Shown: positions 6,445 through 14,364, counted from the first letter of the stretch. The stretch: 64,000 bases of DNA from Bacteroidia bacterium (GCA_016788165.1 JAEUTH010000036.1:1-64000), one strand, 5' to 3'. Notes: generated by a model from the letters alone, not told the origin. A program made the numbers and translations.

Positions 6445-9418
6445 ACAATTCTTTGATTAATGGGATTAATGAATCTTCACTACCTAAATCGTATAATTTA
6501 GCTAATAGCTTTTCTAGGTTGGCTTTCTCTCTTACAAATTGTCCTTGCATTGGAGTTAAAGCTCTTTTATTTCCTGCGTTTGCATCTATTTGGTCATAAA
6601 TGCTGATTAATTCTTTTTGAGTTTCAACGATTTTGTTGTGAAGTGCTTTTTGTTTTGTGTCTGAAAAATCAATCTTTCTGATGGGTAGATTTTTCAAAAC
6701 CTTAGTTCCTCTTGCTATGTAACCACCTCTGAAAACTTCGCCATATAAAGCACTAAACCACTCCAAATATTTTGAGTTGAGAATAGCTTGAATGTAGTAA
6801 ATAGAGTAGTCGGAAGTTGTTGGAATTGCAACTACACAATATCCTGCTGTTCCACCTGACGAAATCAAAGTTCCGTGAACATCTATTGCGTATTTATCCC
6901 CAACAGAGAGAACACCAACAATAATTTTTGAAGGAAGTCCACAACTATCCAAACTTTGATGTCTGCCGTATCTGTGCCATTCATTTTTTGTTTTTGGCTC
7001 AGGTTTTATGTCTCGTTTCGGATTATTTAAAATGGTTTTATGCTTTTGCAGATAGTCATAAGCTAAAGGAAATTTCTTTTGAATTGTTGTTAGAGGAATT
7101 ACATCTACGCCTGTTTTGGTAGGTTCATAAGGATAAATTACCCTTGCATTCGGTTTGAATGTTCGGTAAGTGTATAAATTATCTTCGCCTGATGAAGTTT
7201 GAAAGTAGGGTTTTGTTATTTCCTTTTCAATCTTGTAATCAACACCTTTTTTCGTAAAATAGAAGTGCTTCTTGTCCTCTTTAGTTGGCGTAAAAATGTA
7301 TACATCATTTGCACTGGTCTGAATACCATTAAAAATATTATCGCTTCCAACCAAATCGTTAAGTTTTACACTTTGAGAAACGATTTTATTATAGGCGTTA
7401 GTCAATTCGGGTGGAACTAAAACCCAAACTTCACTATCCAATTCATCTGTTTTCTTTGTGCCGTATTTTGCTGCCTCCGGCTCTCTTACTTTCCAACTTT
7501 TCAGGCTTTTTACTTCCGCATATTGGAAAGTCTTTTGAGGTTTCTTGTTCAAAATTAGCAAACAAGTGTAGGTTGTTTTATCTGCAAAAACCTGATTTGC
7601 ACCAAATGATAAGATTGAATGTAAATACTCTTTGTCTGTGAGTAATTCACGAAGTTTTTTACCTGCTCCAACTTTTGTAAACTTGCTCGGAACGATATAG
7701 CCTAAAACTCCATCATCAGCCAACAAGTTAATTCCTTGCTCAAGGAAAAGGAAGTATTTATCAAACTGCTTATATGCTGAATCGTAGTTGGTTTTATAAA
7801 GTGGCAATTCAAGCGGGGTAATGTTTTTCATATCCTCCGACTTCATATAAGGTGGATTGCCAACAATGACATCAAAGCGAAGTTTTGAAAAATCAAACGG
7901 ATTGATAATTACCTGGTCTTTCTTGTTGGTTACTTGTTTCGGGTTCAACAAACTGTTTCCGAAAAAGATGTTTTCAGAAAGGTCGGGTAAAACTGGTTTT
8001 GTTTTGTTGGTTGAGTTTACATCTTCACCCTCAAGTAATTTGAGAAGCAATCCAAATTTGGCTGCTTCAACTGCATTATAATCTTTATCAACTCCATAAA
8101 TACAATTCAATAAAAGTTGTCGCTTAATTTCAAATGGCAGTTTGTAGGTATTGATATTAGTTTGAATGAGTTTTGACTTGTCTTTTTTCAGGTAGTAATC
8201 AATCAGAATGTCATTGAGTAATTGAAAAAGTTCCAATAAAAACGCACCTGAACCGCAAGAAATATCAGCGAATTTCAGCTTTAGAATTTCCTTATCTGTT
8301 TTCCCTTCACATTTTTTCAAAACGGTATTTCTTAAAATATCGCTTATGATAAATGTTGGTGTGGTGATAATGTCACGGTCAACATTTTCAGGTTTTTTGA
8401 CTAAAACAACAGCACCGCTTTGTACGGTCAATTTTTCTGAAAGGAAGATTTCATAAATGCTTCCAAGTACATCAGAAGAAAAAACACTGAATGAATAGGG
8501 GCTTTCAGGATAATACAATTGTTTGATGATTGTCCAAAATACCGAACTGATATTTTCTACAATCTTATCTTTTAGCAATTGGTCAAAAAGTCCTGAATTA
8601 TATCGTTTGTCGGCTTCTTCAAATTTCTTTATGAGTGCTTTGAAGTCGTTTGTGTTGGCAAACTTCAAAAGCGTTTGATAATCTTCTAAATTCCTGTCCT
8701 CACAAACACGCAGAAACAAAACCCTGTTCAAATAACTTTGAACAATGTCATTCAGTTGTTGCTCGTCAATTTTTGGGTCGTGTTTGTAAATTTCAGAACC
8801 AAGGGCTTTTCTCCATTCGTTGATTTGGTTTAGAAATAAATTGTCAATCGAGTACTGATTGATTTTGCTTTCAATTTCTTTCCACTCTGTTTCAAATTCA
8901 CCTGAATAAACTGATTCCTTTCCTAAAAGCTGTTTGATTTCTTCAAACTTACTTTCGTATTCTGTGTAATGATATTTTTTTACAAGTGCCTTTGGGTAAG
9001 TATCTTCTTTTTCGACTTTTACGGAAGTGTCATATATGATTAAATATTCAAAGTTTGAGAGAACTGAAATTTTCAACTTGGCTGTAAATCCGTATCGTCT
9101 GACTTGTTTTGCTGTGTCGTTGTTTGACTCAATAGAAACACAAGGTTTTTTTGCTTCCAAAAAATATTTTCTTTCAGAAAAAAGTCGGAAAGTGTAATCA
9201 GGTTTTTTGGAGTGCTCGGAAGCGTTTGCTTTCAATGCTTCTTCCAAAATTACTTCTCGTTCGTTGGTTGGTTTACCCGCATTGTTTTTAATGTCCCAAC
9301 CAAGCAACTCGAAAAAAGGGTCTAAGAAATCACTGCGAAGCAGTGTTTCATTATACTTGCTTGTCAAGTAATAATCCCTGTCGGCTGTATATTTTTCTAT
9401 GAGTTGCTTTATTGTCAT
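6431..9418 (-). CDS. Eco57I-like type IIG fused restriction endonuclease-methyltransferase
   Basis: This 995-residue single-chain restriction-modification enzyme begins with a PD-(D/E)XK nuclease domain: P73-D74 in KKPDYTF, then E88-A-K90 in YFLEAKKP. A helical linker follows (about 190-350). The methyltransferase domain has motif I ADISCGSGAF (384-393) and catalytic NPPY (521-524). The C-terminal 350 residues are the target-recognition domain, with the family-typical SSGGTAGYCVVAIP stretch. Such enzymes bind an asymmetric site, methylate one strand and cut some distance away, using or stimulated by AdoMet. Overlap of the ATG with the regulator stop (ATGA type) and the matching partner methylase downstream support one RM system. 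All catalytic residues seem intact. Confidence 0.92.
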   Translation of the reverse strand: MTIKQLIEKYTADRDYYLTSKYNETLLRSDFLDPFFELLGWDIKNNAGKPTNEREVILEEALKANASEHSKKPDYTFRLFSERKYFLEAKKPCVSIESNNDTAKQVRRYGFTAKLKISVLSNFEYLIIYDTSVKVEKEDTYPKALVKKYHYTEYESKFEEIKQLLGKESVYSGEFETEWKEIESKINQYSIDNLFLNQINEWRKALGSEIYKHDPKIDEQQLNDIVQSYLNRVLFLRVCEDRNLEDYQTLLKFANTNDFKALIKKFEEADKRYNSGLFDQLLKDKIVENISSVFWTIIKQLYYPESPYSFSVFSSDVLGSIYEIFLSEKLTVQSGAVVLVKKPENVDRDIITTPTFIISDILRNTVLKKCEGKTDKEILKLKFADISCGSGAFLLELFQLLNDILIDYYLKKDKSKLIQTNINTYKLPFEIKRQLLLNCIYGVDKDYNAVEAAKFGLLLKLLEGEDVNSTNKTKPVLPDLSENIFFGNSLLNPKQVTNKKDQVIINPFDFSKLRFDVIVGNPPYMKSEDMKNITPLELPLYKTNYDSAYKQFDKYFLFLEQGINLLADDGVLGYIVPSKFTKVGAGKKLRELLTDKEYLHSILSFGANQVFADKTTYTCLLILNKKPQKTFQYAEVKSLKSWKVREPEAAKYGTKKTDELDSEVWVLVPPELTNAYNKIVSQSVKLNDLVGSDNIFNGIQTSANDVYIFTPTKEDKKHFYFTKKGVDYKIEKEITKPYFQTSSGEDNLYTYRTFKPNARVIYPYEPTKTGVDVIPLTTIQKKFPLAYDYLQKHKTILNNPKRDIKPEPKTKNEWHRYGRHQSLDSCGLPSKIIVGVLSVGDKYAIDVHGTLISSGGTAGYCVVAIPTTSDYSIYYIQAILNSKYLEWFSALYGEVFRGGYIARGTKVLKNLPIRKIDFSDTKQKALHNKIVETQKELISIYDQIDANAGNKRALTPMQGQFVREKANLEKLLAKLYDLGSEDSLIPLIKELYEAN

Positions 9419-9726
9419 TTCTTCTTATTCGCTTTAATATATTTGGCTCTTTCCTCTGCTACTTTCAGTGCTTCTATTCCTAAATCTTCGTCTTGAATTT
9501 CATATAAAATCTTGTCACTTAGGAACGAAACCAAAAGTTCGTCTGCGCTGTAATCGTATATGTCGGCAAGTTTAAGAACTACTTCTTTTGTGATTTTCCG
9601 CTCTCCACGTTCCATTTTGCTCAAAATAGCAACGTCAACGTCAAGCAATGCAGCAACTTTCCGCAATGGAAGTTCCTTTTCTTCTCTTATGTGTCTTAGC
9701 TTTTCGCCTATTGTTTCTGTTGACAT
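9415..9726 (-). CDS. XRE-family transcriptional regulator (controller-like protein)
   Basis: This protein has an HTH_3 domain over most of its first 65 residues: IGEKLRHIREEKELPLRKVA, then LDVDVAILSKMERGERKI, ending in LADIYDYSADELL. The tail KVAEERAKYIKANKKK is charged. I favour the ATG at 9726 (103 aa) over the in-frame ATG at 9741 (108 aa): AGGA lies just before it, and the candidate -7 box at 9749-9756 would put transcription initiation close to 9741. It is the first gene of the defence operon and its stop overlaps the next ATG, the position of controller proteins in restriction-modification systems that delay endonuclease synthesis. Repression or activation cannot be told from sequence. 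Confidence 0.88.
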   Translation of the reverse strand: MSTETIGEKLRHIREEKELPLRKVAALLDVDVAILSKMERGERKITKEVVLKLADIYDYSADELLVSFLSDKILYEIQDEDLGIEALKVAEERAKYIKANKKK

Positions 9727-9734
9727 AATTCCTA

Positions 9735-9756
9735 TTGACATAATGTGTCAAAATTA
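9735..9756 (-). promoter_or_regulatory. Candidate operator and -7 box of the defence operon
   Basis: A perfect inverted repeat, TTGACA-TAATG-TGTCAA (9735-9751), overlaps a minus-strand TAATTTTG (9749-9756) that fits the Bacteroidota -7 consensus TAnnTTTG. A direct repeat of TTGACATAAT begins at 9720 and at 9735, 15 bp apart, giving a second half-site towards the gene. The position directly before the XRE gene is that expected for autoregulation. No clear -33 TTTG was found at the usual spacing, so the promoter call is tentative while the repeat itself is certain. Confidence 0.55.
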
Positions 9757-9824
9757 GAAAAAGATTTTTGATTTGTATCCTTTTAATTCAAATTCTTTTC
9801 AACATCCTTGTCGAGCGTTGGGAA

Positions 9825-9886
9825 ATTGGCTCTTTTGCAAAACTTGGGTCGTGTGTCGACTTGTGCGGTTTTGCAAATGTGCCAAT
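9825..9886. repeat. Nested hairpin repeat, right copy
   Basis: The outer arms are ATTGGCTCTTTTGCAAAAC (9825-9843) and GTTTTGCAAATGTGCCAAT (9868-9886). They pair over 19 positions with two T-T mismatches (9831/9880 and 9833/9878), the same two mismatches as in the left copy. The inner stem is GTCG-TGTGT-CGAC (9848-9860), followed by TGTGCG. Stem bases differ from the copy at 426-480 yet still pair, so structure is conserved rather than sequence. GAGCGTTGG occurs just outside the left arm (9813-9821). The element lies about 75 bp upstream of the defence operon promoter region. Confidence 0.75.
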
Positions 9887-10067
9887 GTGTGGCTGGTTAA
9901 AATTACTTTTTAAAATGTGCGGTGGGAAAAATTTTTAAAACATTCGGGTCGGATTTGTGTGTCGCCAAAGTTAGTCCGTAAGTTTTTGTCAAGATGTCAA
10001 AGTTCGTTTTTCAGATGTCTGTTTTTTCGGAGTACGGTCGTTCTTTAGGCTTGCTTACAACTTGTTT

Positions 10068-10102
10068 ATACCTGAACCTATTCCGTTTTTAGGTTCAGGT
10101 AT
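10068..10102. repeat. 13-9-13 inverted repeat beside the recombinase remnant
   Basis: ATACCTGAACCTA (10068-10080) and TAGGTTCAGGTAT (10090-10102) are perfect 13-bp inverted repeats around the 9-bp spacer TTCCGTTTT. A further GGTTCAGGTT occurs at 10147-10156. Two 13-bp arms around a short spacer is the layout of simple tyrosine-recombinase core sites. The remnant of such a recombinase starts at 10161. There is no T-run after either arm, which argues against an intrinsic terminator. Function as an attachment site is inference. Confidence 0.5.
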
Positions 10103-10160
10103 CCGCCCAATATAGGTATGTTTATCGTATGTTTTATATTTTGATTGGTTCAGGTTAATT

Positions 10161-10388
10161 TTAAACATCTAAATCATCTAATGGGCTTTTTATTTCGCTT
10201 AGCTTTTTAGTACTCACTTGTGTATAGATCATCGTGGTTTTGGGTGCGTTGTGTTCCAACAGTTCCTGTATGTAGCGCATATCGGTTCCGGCCTCAAGTA
10301 AGTGTGTGGCATACCTATAGCATGGTATGCAAGGTGGTATCTTTAATAATGGTGTTTTTCCTGTTATGTTTTGCTTGATTAATTCCAC
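10161..10388 (-). pseudogene. Remnant of a tyrosine recombinase/integrase (C-terminal end)
   Basis: The readable C-terminus has YATHLLEAGTDMRYIQELLE, then KTTMIYTQVS with the nucleophilic tyrosine, and ends in IKSPLDDL. This matches the end of IntI/Xer-like integrases common in Bacteroidota. The reading frame breaks near 10317, inside the HxLRH box: the other frame reads KDTTLHTM before a stop, as expected after a 2-bp deletion. Everything N-terminal to about 10388 is missing, so the gene is both truncated and frameshifted. It marks the right edge of the island, with ordinary chromosomal genes following. Confidence 0.8.
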
Positions 10389-10430
10389 AAGCTACATTTA
10401 GTTACATGTGCATGGTTGCGTGGTATATAA

Positions 10431-11543
10431 CTAATACTTATTACCATCCCAATAAATGCGAACATCTGAATTACCCAAAGTGTATGATACTACATTATTG
10501 GTCACTTCAAATTGACGCACTTGTTCTGTTGTAATTACCTGACTTTTGCCGCGGATAAATACCCGCAATGCGCCAACATTATCAATATAGCAAAGCGTTG
10601 CATTGCTCATTTTTATCTGAGTTGGTATGTAGTTTTCTAATTTCTGCATGCGTCCATTATAAAAAACATACCAGTTGTTTACATTGTCACTAAAGCTTAT
10701 CAAACTATCGGTAACCTGATAACCGGCCGGTTGTACAGGTAGTAAACGTATAATGGTATCGTTATAAAAAACTTTAAAATTTTGCAGGTTATCTACATAA
10801 GCAACCATGCCGTTGCCTAATTGGTATGATTGGGGTTCAAACTGATCTAATACATTGGTGTAACCATTGCAAAATGCTGTCCATGCATTGCTGTTCTCAT
10901 TTAAATAAACACAAATATTATTACCTGCTTCGAACGCTAAAAAACGGTTGTAGTCTGATAAATTATAAAACACGCCATTGTATTGTGCACGCAGTTTATT
11001 AAATGAATTTACATAGCAAAGTATATTGCCCCCTATCGAACAATTACTGCCGTTAAACAAACCGGTTTTGCCTTGTAATACATCATCTAATGCAAATACA
11101 TCCCCGTTATAAAAAACGAAATGCATATTACGCACATCATCATAAAACAAAACCAAACTATCAGAGGCATTCCAGTTATTACAAAATGTGGTTAGCGTTA
11201 TATCTTTGCCATTATATACAACTTTTAATTGCTTATCCATTTGATATGCAAACAAGCCACGTTTACCTTCACTACGAGTAATAAAAGCAGCTTCATTTAT
11301 TTCATTGGTTTGTTTGCGCCAATACATTTTTAGCAAATTGTTATTACTTATGTAGGCAACATAATCAAAGCCAATAAATTTTTTTAAAACCGGTAAAGTT
11401 TCGGCAGTAACAAAGTTTCCGTTATCAAATATTATCAGGTTGTTGTTATAAGCCTGATAGGCGTACAAATTTTGCGCATGGGTAGTCATTACTAATGAAT
11501 AAACACAAAGCCAAGCTATTAGAAATGTAAATGTTTTTTTCAA
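10431..11543 (-). CDS. Secreted repeat protein, probable beta-propeller
   Basis: This 370-residue protein has a signal peptide ending near THAQ (about residue 24). The mature part is built from roughly eight degenerate units of about 40-50 residues, each with a strand resembling VFYNG followed by a leucine: VVYNGKDITL, FVFYNGDVFAL, AQYNGVFYNL, AFCNGYTNVL, VFYNDTIIRL, VFYNGRMQKL, VFIRGKSQVI, IYWDGNKY. Repeats of this size suggest a beta-propeller or solenoid. No catalytic motif or sorting domain is visible. The start codon is TTG, chosen because it gives the complete signal peptide. It lies 36 bp after the phospholipase-like gene on the same strand. Function unknown. Confidence 0.75.
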   Translation of the reverse strand: MKKTFTFLIAWLCVYSLVMTTHAQNLYAYQAYNNNLIIFDNGNFVTAETLPVLKKFIGFDYVAYISNNNLLKMYWRKQTNEINEAAFITRSEGKRGLFAYQMDKQLKVVYNGKDITLTTFCNNWNASDSLVLFYDDVRNMHFVFYNGDVFALDDVLQGKTGLFNGSNCSIGGNILCYVNSFNKLRAQYNGVFYNLSDYNRFLAFEAGNNICVYLNENSNAWTAFCNGYTNVLDQFEPQSYQLGNGMVAYVDNLQNFKVFYNDTIIRLLPVQPAGYQVTDSLISFSDNVNNWYVFYNGRMQKLENYIPTQIKMSNATLCYIDNVGALRVFIRGKSQVITTEQVRQFEVTNNVVSYTLGNSDVRIYWDGNKY

Positions 11544-11579
11544 GTTCGTTTATTTTAAAGAATTAAACAGGAAAAATTC

Positions 11580-12593
11580 CTAATCATCATGGCCTTTAAT
11601 GTTGGCGGGTGCTTTACCGGTGCGCCACATTTTATCTTCGGCTTCGCGTTGATTTTTTTCAGCTTCTGTTTCAACATAAAATTGTAAATTATCTAAAGCC
11701 GGTTGGCCTGCATTTATCCATGCTGTGTACCAAAAGCTGCCTACAGCAATTATTGATGCACGCATTCGTTTTTCAACCATGCCGTCCAACATTTTGTCGT
11801 AAGCATCGCTAAATGCTTTTGAGTAGGTTGTTACTACGGTGGCGCCTCGTTGTTCTACTACATATTTTTGATCAGCCGGAAATTGATTGCTTAAAGCTGC
11901 TTCAAATTTTAATACCGTATCAACTGCGGCATGACTGCTATGTACCACTTTCCAAATTTCGGGTTGAGGGTGCGCTACATATTTAGCGCGGCCTAAAAAA
12001 TAATCGTACGACTCGCCATTAAGTTCGGGCAAACGCGACTCCCAAAAACCATGTATGCCGTGTTGGTTGGTAAGTTGCCCGTTATAGTTTTCAGTAGTAT
12101 GTAATGGTACATGTGCATCGGCTATATAGTGGCCCAGGTCGGCACTGTAATTTAAAATGTGATTAATATTTTTTTCTTTAAAAGCATTTGTAAGCATGTT
12201 TAATTGGCGCACCACATGCCAGGGTACTATACCATAAGCTTTAAGGGTATCTTCCGAATATTTTTTAACAGCATCGTTCCAAAACAGGGGTATGCTATCT
12301 CTTTCATTTGCCGGATAATGGTCTAAGTCAATATAGTGGCGGGGGGCTTCATCAGCGCTTGCGTATCTGCGTTTATCGGGGTCAACGGCATGTTCGGTTA
12401 AAAATTCAATGTGTTTTTTATAAAACGAAAACATGGCCGGTGGTAATGTAAAAACGGCCATACGGTTAATGCGTTTATGCCCCCAAAAGCCCCAGGCATA
12501 AGCCTTGTAATACATGCCGGCTGTTAATGCTACTGTAACAACAATAGCACTGATTAATAAGAAGTGTTGTTTAATTCTTAAATGCATCTTCAT
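11580..12593 (-). CDS. Zinc-dependent phospholipase C / S1-P1 nuclease-like secreted protein
   Basis: The mature protein starts with WGFWGHKRINRMAVF, the N-terminal Trp plus His typical of the three-zinc phospholipase C and S1/P1 nuclease fold. Further likely ligands are in YIDLDHY, in SADLGHYIADAHVPLH and in HGIHGFWES. A signal peptide of about 33 residues ending KAYA precedes it. I chose the ATG at 12593 because its first base is shared with the stop of the upstream gene (TAATG) and it starts the signal peptide; a longer non-ATG frame reaches 12635. It probably hydrolyses phosphodiesters in the periplasm or outside the cell. Substrate (lipid or nucleic acid) cannot be decided. Confidence 0.82.
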   Translation of the reverse strand: MKMHLRIKQHFLLISAIVVTVALTAGMYYKAYAWGFWGHKRINRMAVFTLPPAMFSFYKKHIEFLTEHAVDPDKRRYASADEAPRHYIDLDHYPANERDSIPLFWNDAVKKYSEDTLKAYGIVPWHVVRQLNMLTNAFKEKNINHILNYSADLGHYIADAHVPLHTTENYNGQLTNQHGIHGFWESRLPELNGESYDYFLGRAKYVAHPQPEIWKVVHSSHAAVDTVLKFEAALSNQFPADQKYVVEQRGATVVTTYSKAFSDAYDKMLDGMVEKRMRASIIAVGSFWYTAWINAGQPALDNLQFYVETEAEKNQREAEDKMWRTGKAPANIKGHDD

Positions 12594-12922
12594 TATTGTG
12601 CAGCGTAGTAACAAAACCAAACTGCAGCGGCACAAATTAATAATCCCAACGATTCGCGTCCGCGCTCCACATTAATGCTATGCGACATGGGCATGGTAAC
12701 ACCTTCCCACCTTACGGGCCAGTTTTTAATAGCAAAGCCTACATAACCAATACTTAAAATTATGGCTGCATATAAATTGGTTATTTTAAAAACGGCTAAT
12801 GCACAAAACAAAGCCGCAATTAAATAAATAGTAACCCATAATGCAGGATCAACATCATTAAAGTTTAAATAAGCGAAGTAAACAAACATCATGCACAACA
12901 GTGCGCATATAATAGCTAACAT
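12593..12922 (-). CDS. TMEM220-like small membrane protein
   Basis: This 109-residue protein has about four hydrophobic segments. The signature FAYLNFNDVDPALWVTIYLI near the N-terminus matches the TMEM220 family. A short polar stretch with WPVRWEGVTM lies between segments 3 and 4. It is coupled by a 1-bp stop-start overlap to the secreted zinc phospholipase-like gene. The family has no known biochemical function. It is the first gene of a probable three-gene minus-strand unit ending at 10431. Confidence 0.8.
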   Translation of the reverse strand: MLAIICALLCMMFVYFAYLNFNDVDPALWVTIYLIAALFCALAVFKITNLYAAIILSIGYVGFAIKNWPVRWEGVTMPMSHSINVERGRESLGLLICAAAVWFCYYAAQ

Positions 12923-13059
12923 GATTTTAATTTTTGCGTGTAAAGTTATAAGCTAATAATTATGGGCAAATATTGTTCACAAAAACTTTTATTGAGATTA
13001 AATGTTTGATAGTGGCTATAAATTTTTTCTAATTCGCATAAATTTTTAAAAAATCAGAC

Positions 13060-14304
13060 ATGAAGAAAATTATACTATCATTATTCATAAGCAGCTCAGT
13101 TTTGGCGCAAACCGCTAAACAAGTAATTGTTTTAAACGAGGGTTATTACAACTGGAGTACACAAACACAAGTGGTGCCGGTAACTTTAGGCGCTTATGAT
13201 GTTGCATTAAAAACTTACACATCTTTTGACACTATACCTGCTGCACAATTTGCAAGCGATGTAATTATTGATGACAATTATATTTATGCTGCAACCAGTG
13301 TTGGTATATATAAATACAATAAAAACAGCAAACAGTTTGTTACAAACAATACAGCAACAGGTATCAGGAAAATGTGTGTATGGAATAACCAGTTATTAGT
13401 ATCGCGTGGCGATATCGGATTGAATAATTATTTTTTTCAGGCTTATGATAAAAACACATTAGCACTCATTTATGAACTGGATGTTACAAACGGACCGGCA
13501 TATTCAACCGAAGGCATTTCTGTGGTGGGTGATAGTTGTTATATCGCATTAAATAATGGATTTAATTTTCCGAATTATACAGGGTACATTGGTGTGATAT
13601 ACTTACCTACTGCAACTTACGTACGTCAGTTTGATTTAGGTCCGATAGGACTTAACCCCGATTATTTTGCAATTAAAAATGGTGTTATCCATACCCTAAA
13701 TAATCGCGATTTTACCAATGCATCTATCTCAACCTATGAGTTAGCTACTGGCCAATTAGCCACCACCGATTTACAAATTAGTAGTGGCTGTGGCACATCG
13801 GTACTTGCCGGTACCGAAATTTTATATCAGGTTATGGGTGCAACTACATTACAAAAATTTAGCTTGAGTTCACAATCAACCTACGACTCATTACTTATAA
13901 ATAAACCGGTGTATGGTTTAGCGCATGAAGATGTTGCGAATTTGATTTATGCAGGCGAAACGGATTTTGTTTCTACAGGCCAGGTATTTATTTATAACAT
14001 GGCCGGTTTGGCTTTAGATAGTTTTATGGTTGGTGTATCGCCCGGCAATATGGTTATTGACTATAACAGTACTTCGGGTATTGCTGAAAATGTTAGTCAA
14101 CTAAATGTATATCCAAACCCAGCTACCAATCAAATTTATTTAGGTAACCAAAAACCTGCATCATACCAAATATTAAATGTAACCGGAATTAAAGTTGCCG
14201 AAGGTGTTGCATTGCCTCAGGCTAATATCAATATTAGCAATTTAAGTAACGGCATTTATTTTTTGAAAACCCAATCGGGAACCTATAAATTTAACAAGCA
14301 GTAG
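13060..14304 (+). CDS. T9SS-exported surface protein with YncE-like propeller
   Basis: The signal peptide is MKKIILSLFISSSVLAQ. Residues about 20-335 form blade-like repeats (for example SDVIIDDNYIYAATSVGIYK, QLLVSRGDI, GDSCYIALNNG) of the YncE/DUF5074 type. Residues about 341-414 are a type A C-terminal sorting domain with LNVYPNPATNQIYLG, an ISNLSNGIYFLK block and a short basic end, which targets proteins to the type IX secretion system. It should be displayed on, or released from, the cell surface. A bidirectional terminator follows. No catalytic site was seen; a binding role is plausible. Confidence 0.85.
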   Translation: MKKIILSLFISSSVLAQTAKQVIVLNEGYYNWSTQTQVVPVTLGAYDVALKTYTSFDTIPAAQFASDVIIDDNYIYAATSVGIYKYNKNSKQFVTNNTATGIRKMCVWNNQLLVSRGDIGLNNYFFQAYDKNTLALIYELDVTNGPAYSTEGISVVGDSCYIALNNGFNFPNYTGYIGVIYLPTATYVRQFDLGPIGLNPDYFAIKNGVIHTLNNRDFTNASISTYELATGQLATTDLQISSGCGTSVLAGTEILYQVMGATTLQKFSLSSQSTYDSLLINKPVYGLAHEDVANLIYAGETDFVSTGQVFIYNMAGLALDSFMVGVSPGNMVIDYNSTSGIAENVSQLNVYPNPATNQIYLGNQKPASYQILNVTGIKVAEGVALPQANINISNLSNGIYFLKTQSGTYKFNKQ

Positions 14305-14320
14305 TAAATTTAAAATATAC

Positions 14321-14354
14321 AAAAAAAAGTGGACAGAACGTCCACTTTTTTTTT
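14321..14354. terminator. Bidirectional intrinsic terminator
   Basis: Eight A residues, the stem GTGGAC-AGAAC-GTCCAC (14329-14345), then nine T residues. It serves the plus-strand T9SS protein gene and the minus-strand oxidoreductase gene that converge here. Confidence 0.9.
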
Positions 14355-14364
14355 GCTTTCACTT

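Noticed and set aside
1752-9418. BREX or DISARM system
   Set aside because: A methyltransferase plus a HerA-like ATPase recalls these, but PglZ, BrxC, the DISARM helicase and DUF1998 proteins are absent; SIR2 plus HerA and an Eco57I pair explain all motifs.
9560-9757. 65-residue plus-strand frame opposite the XRE gene
   Set aside because: Serine-rich shadow of a clear helix-turn-helix coding region; an antisense antitoxin was considered but nothing supports it.
426-9886. Integron attC sites around the defence operon
   Set aside because: The folded shape and the IntI-like remnant are suggestive, but I could not find the RYYYAAC and GTTRRRY core boxes at the proper places, and a 9.3-kb seven-gene cassette would be unusual. 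Kept only as a structured repeat.
10068-10102. Intrinsic terminator
   Set aside because: The stem is good but neither side is followed by a T-run.
12594-12635. N-terminal extension of the phospholipase-like protein
   Set aside because: The extra 14 residues overlap the upstream gene, lack an ATG and precede a complete signal peptide that starts at 12593.
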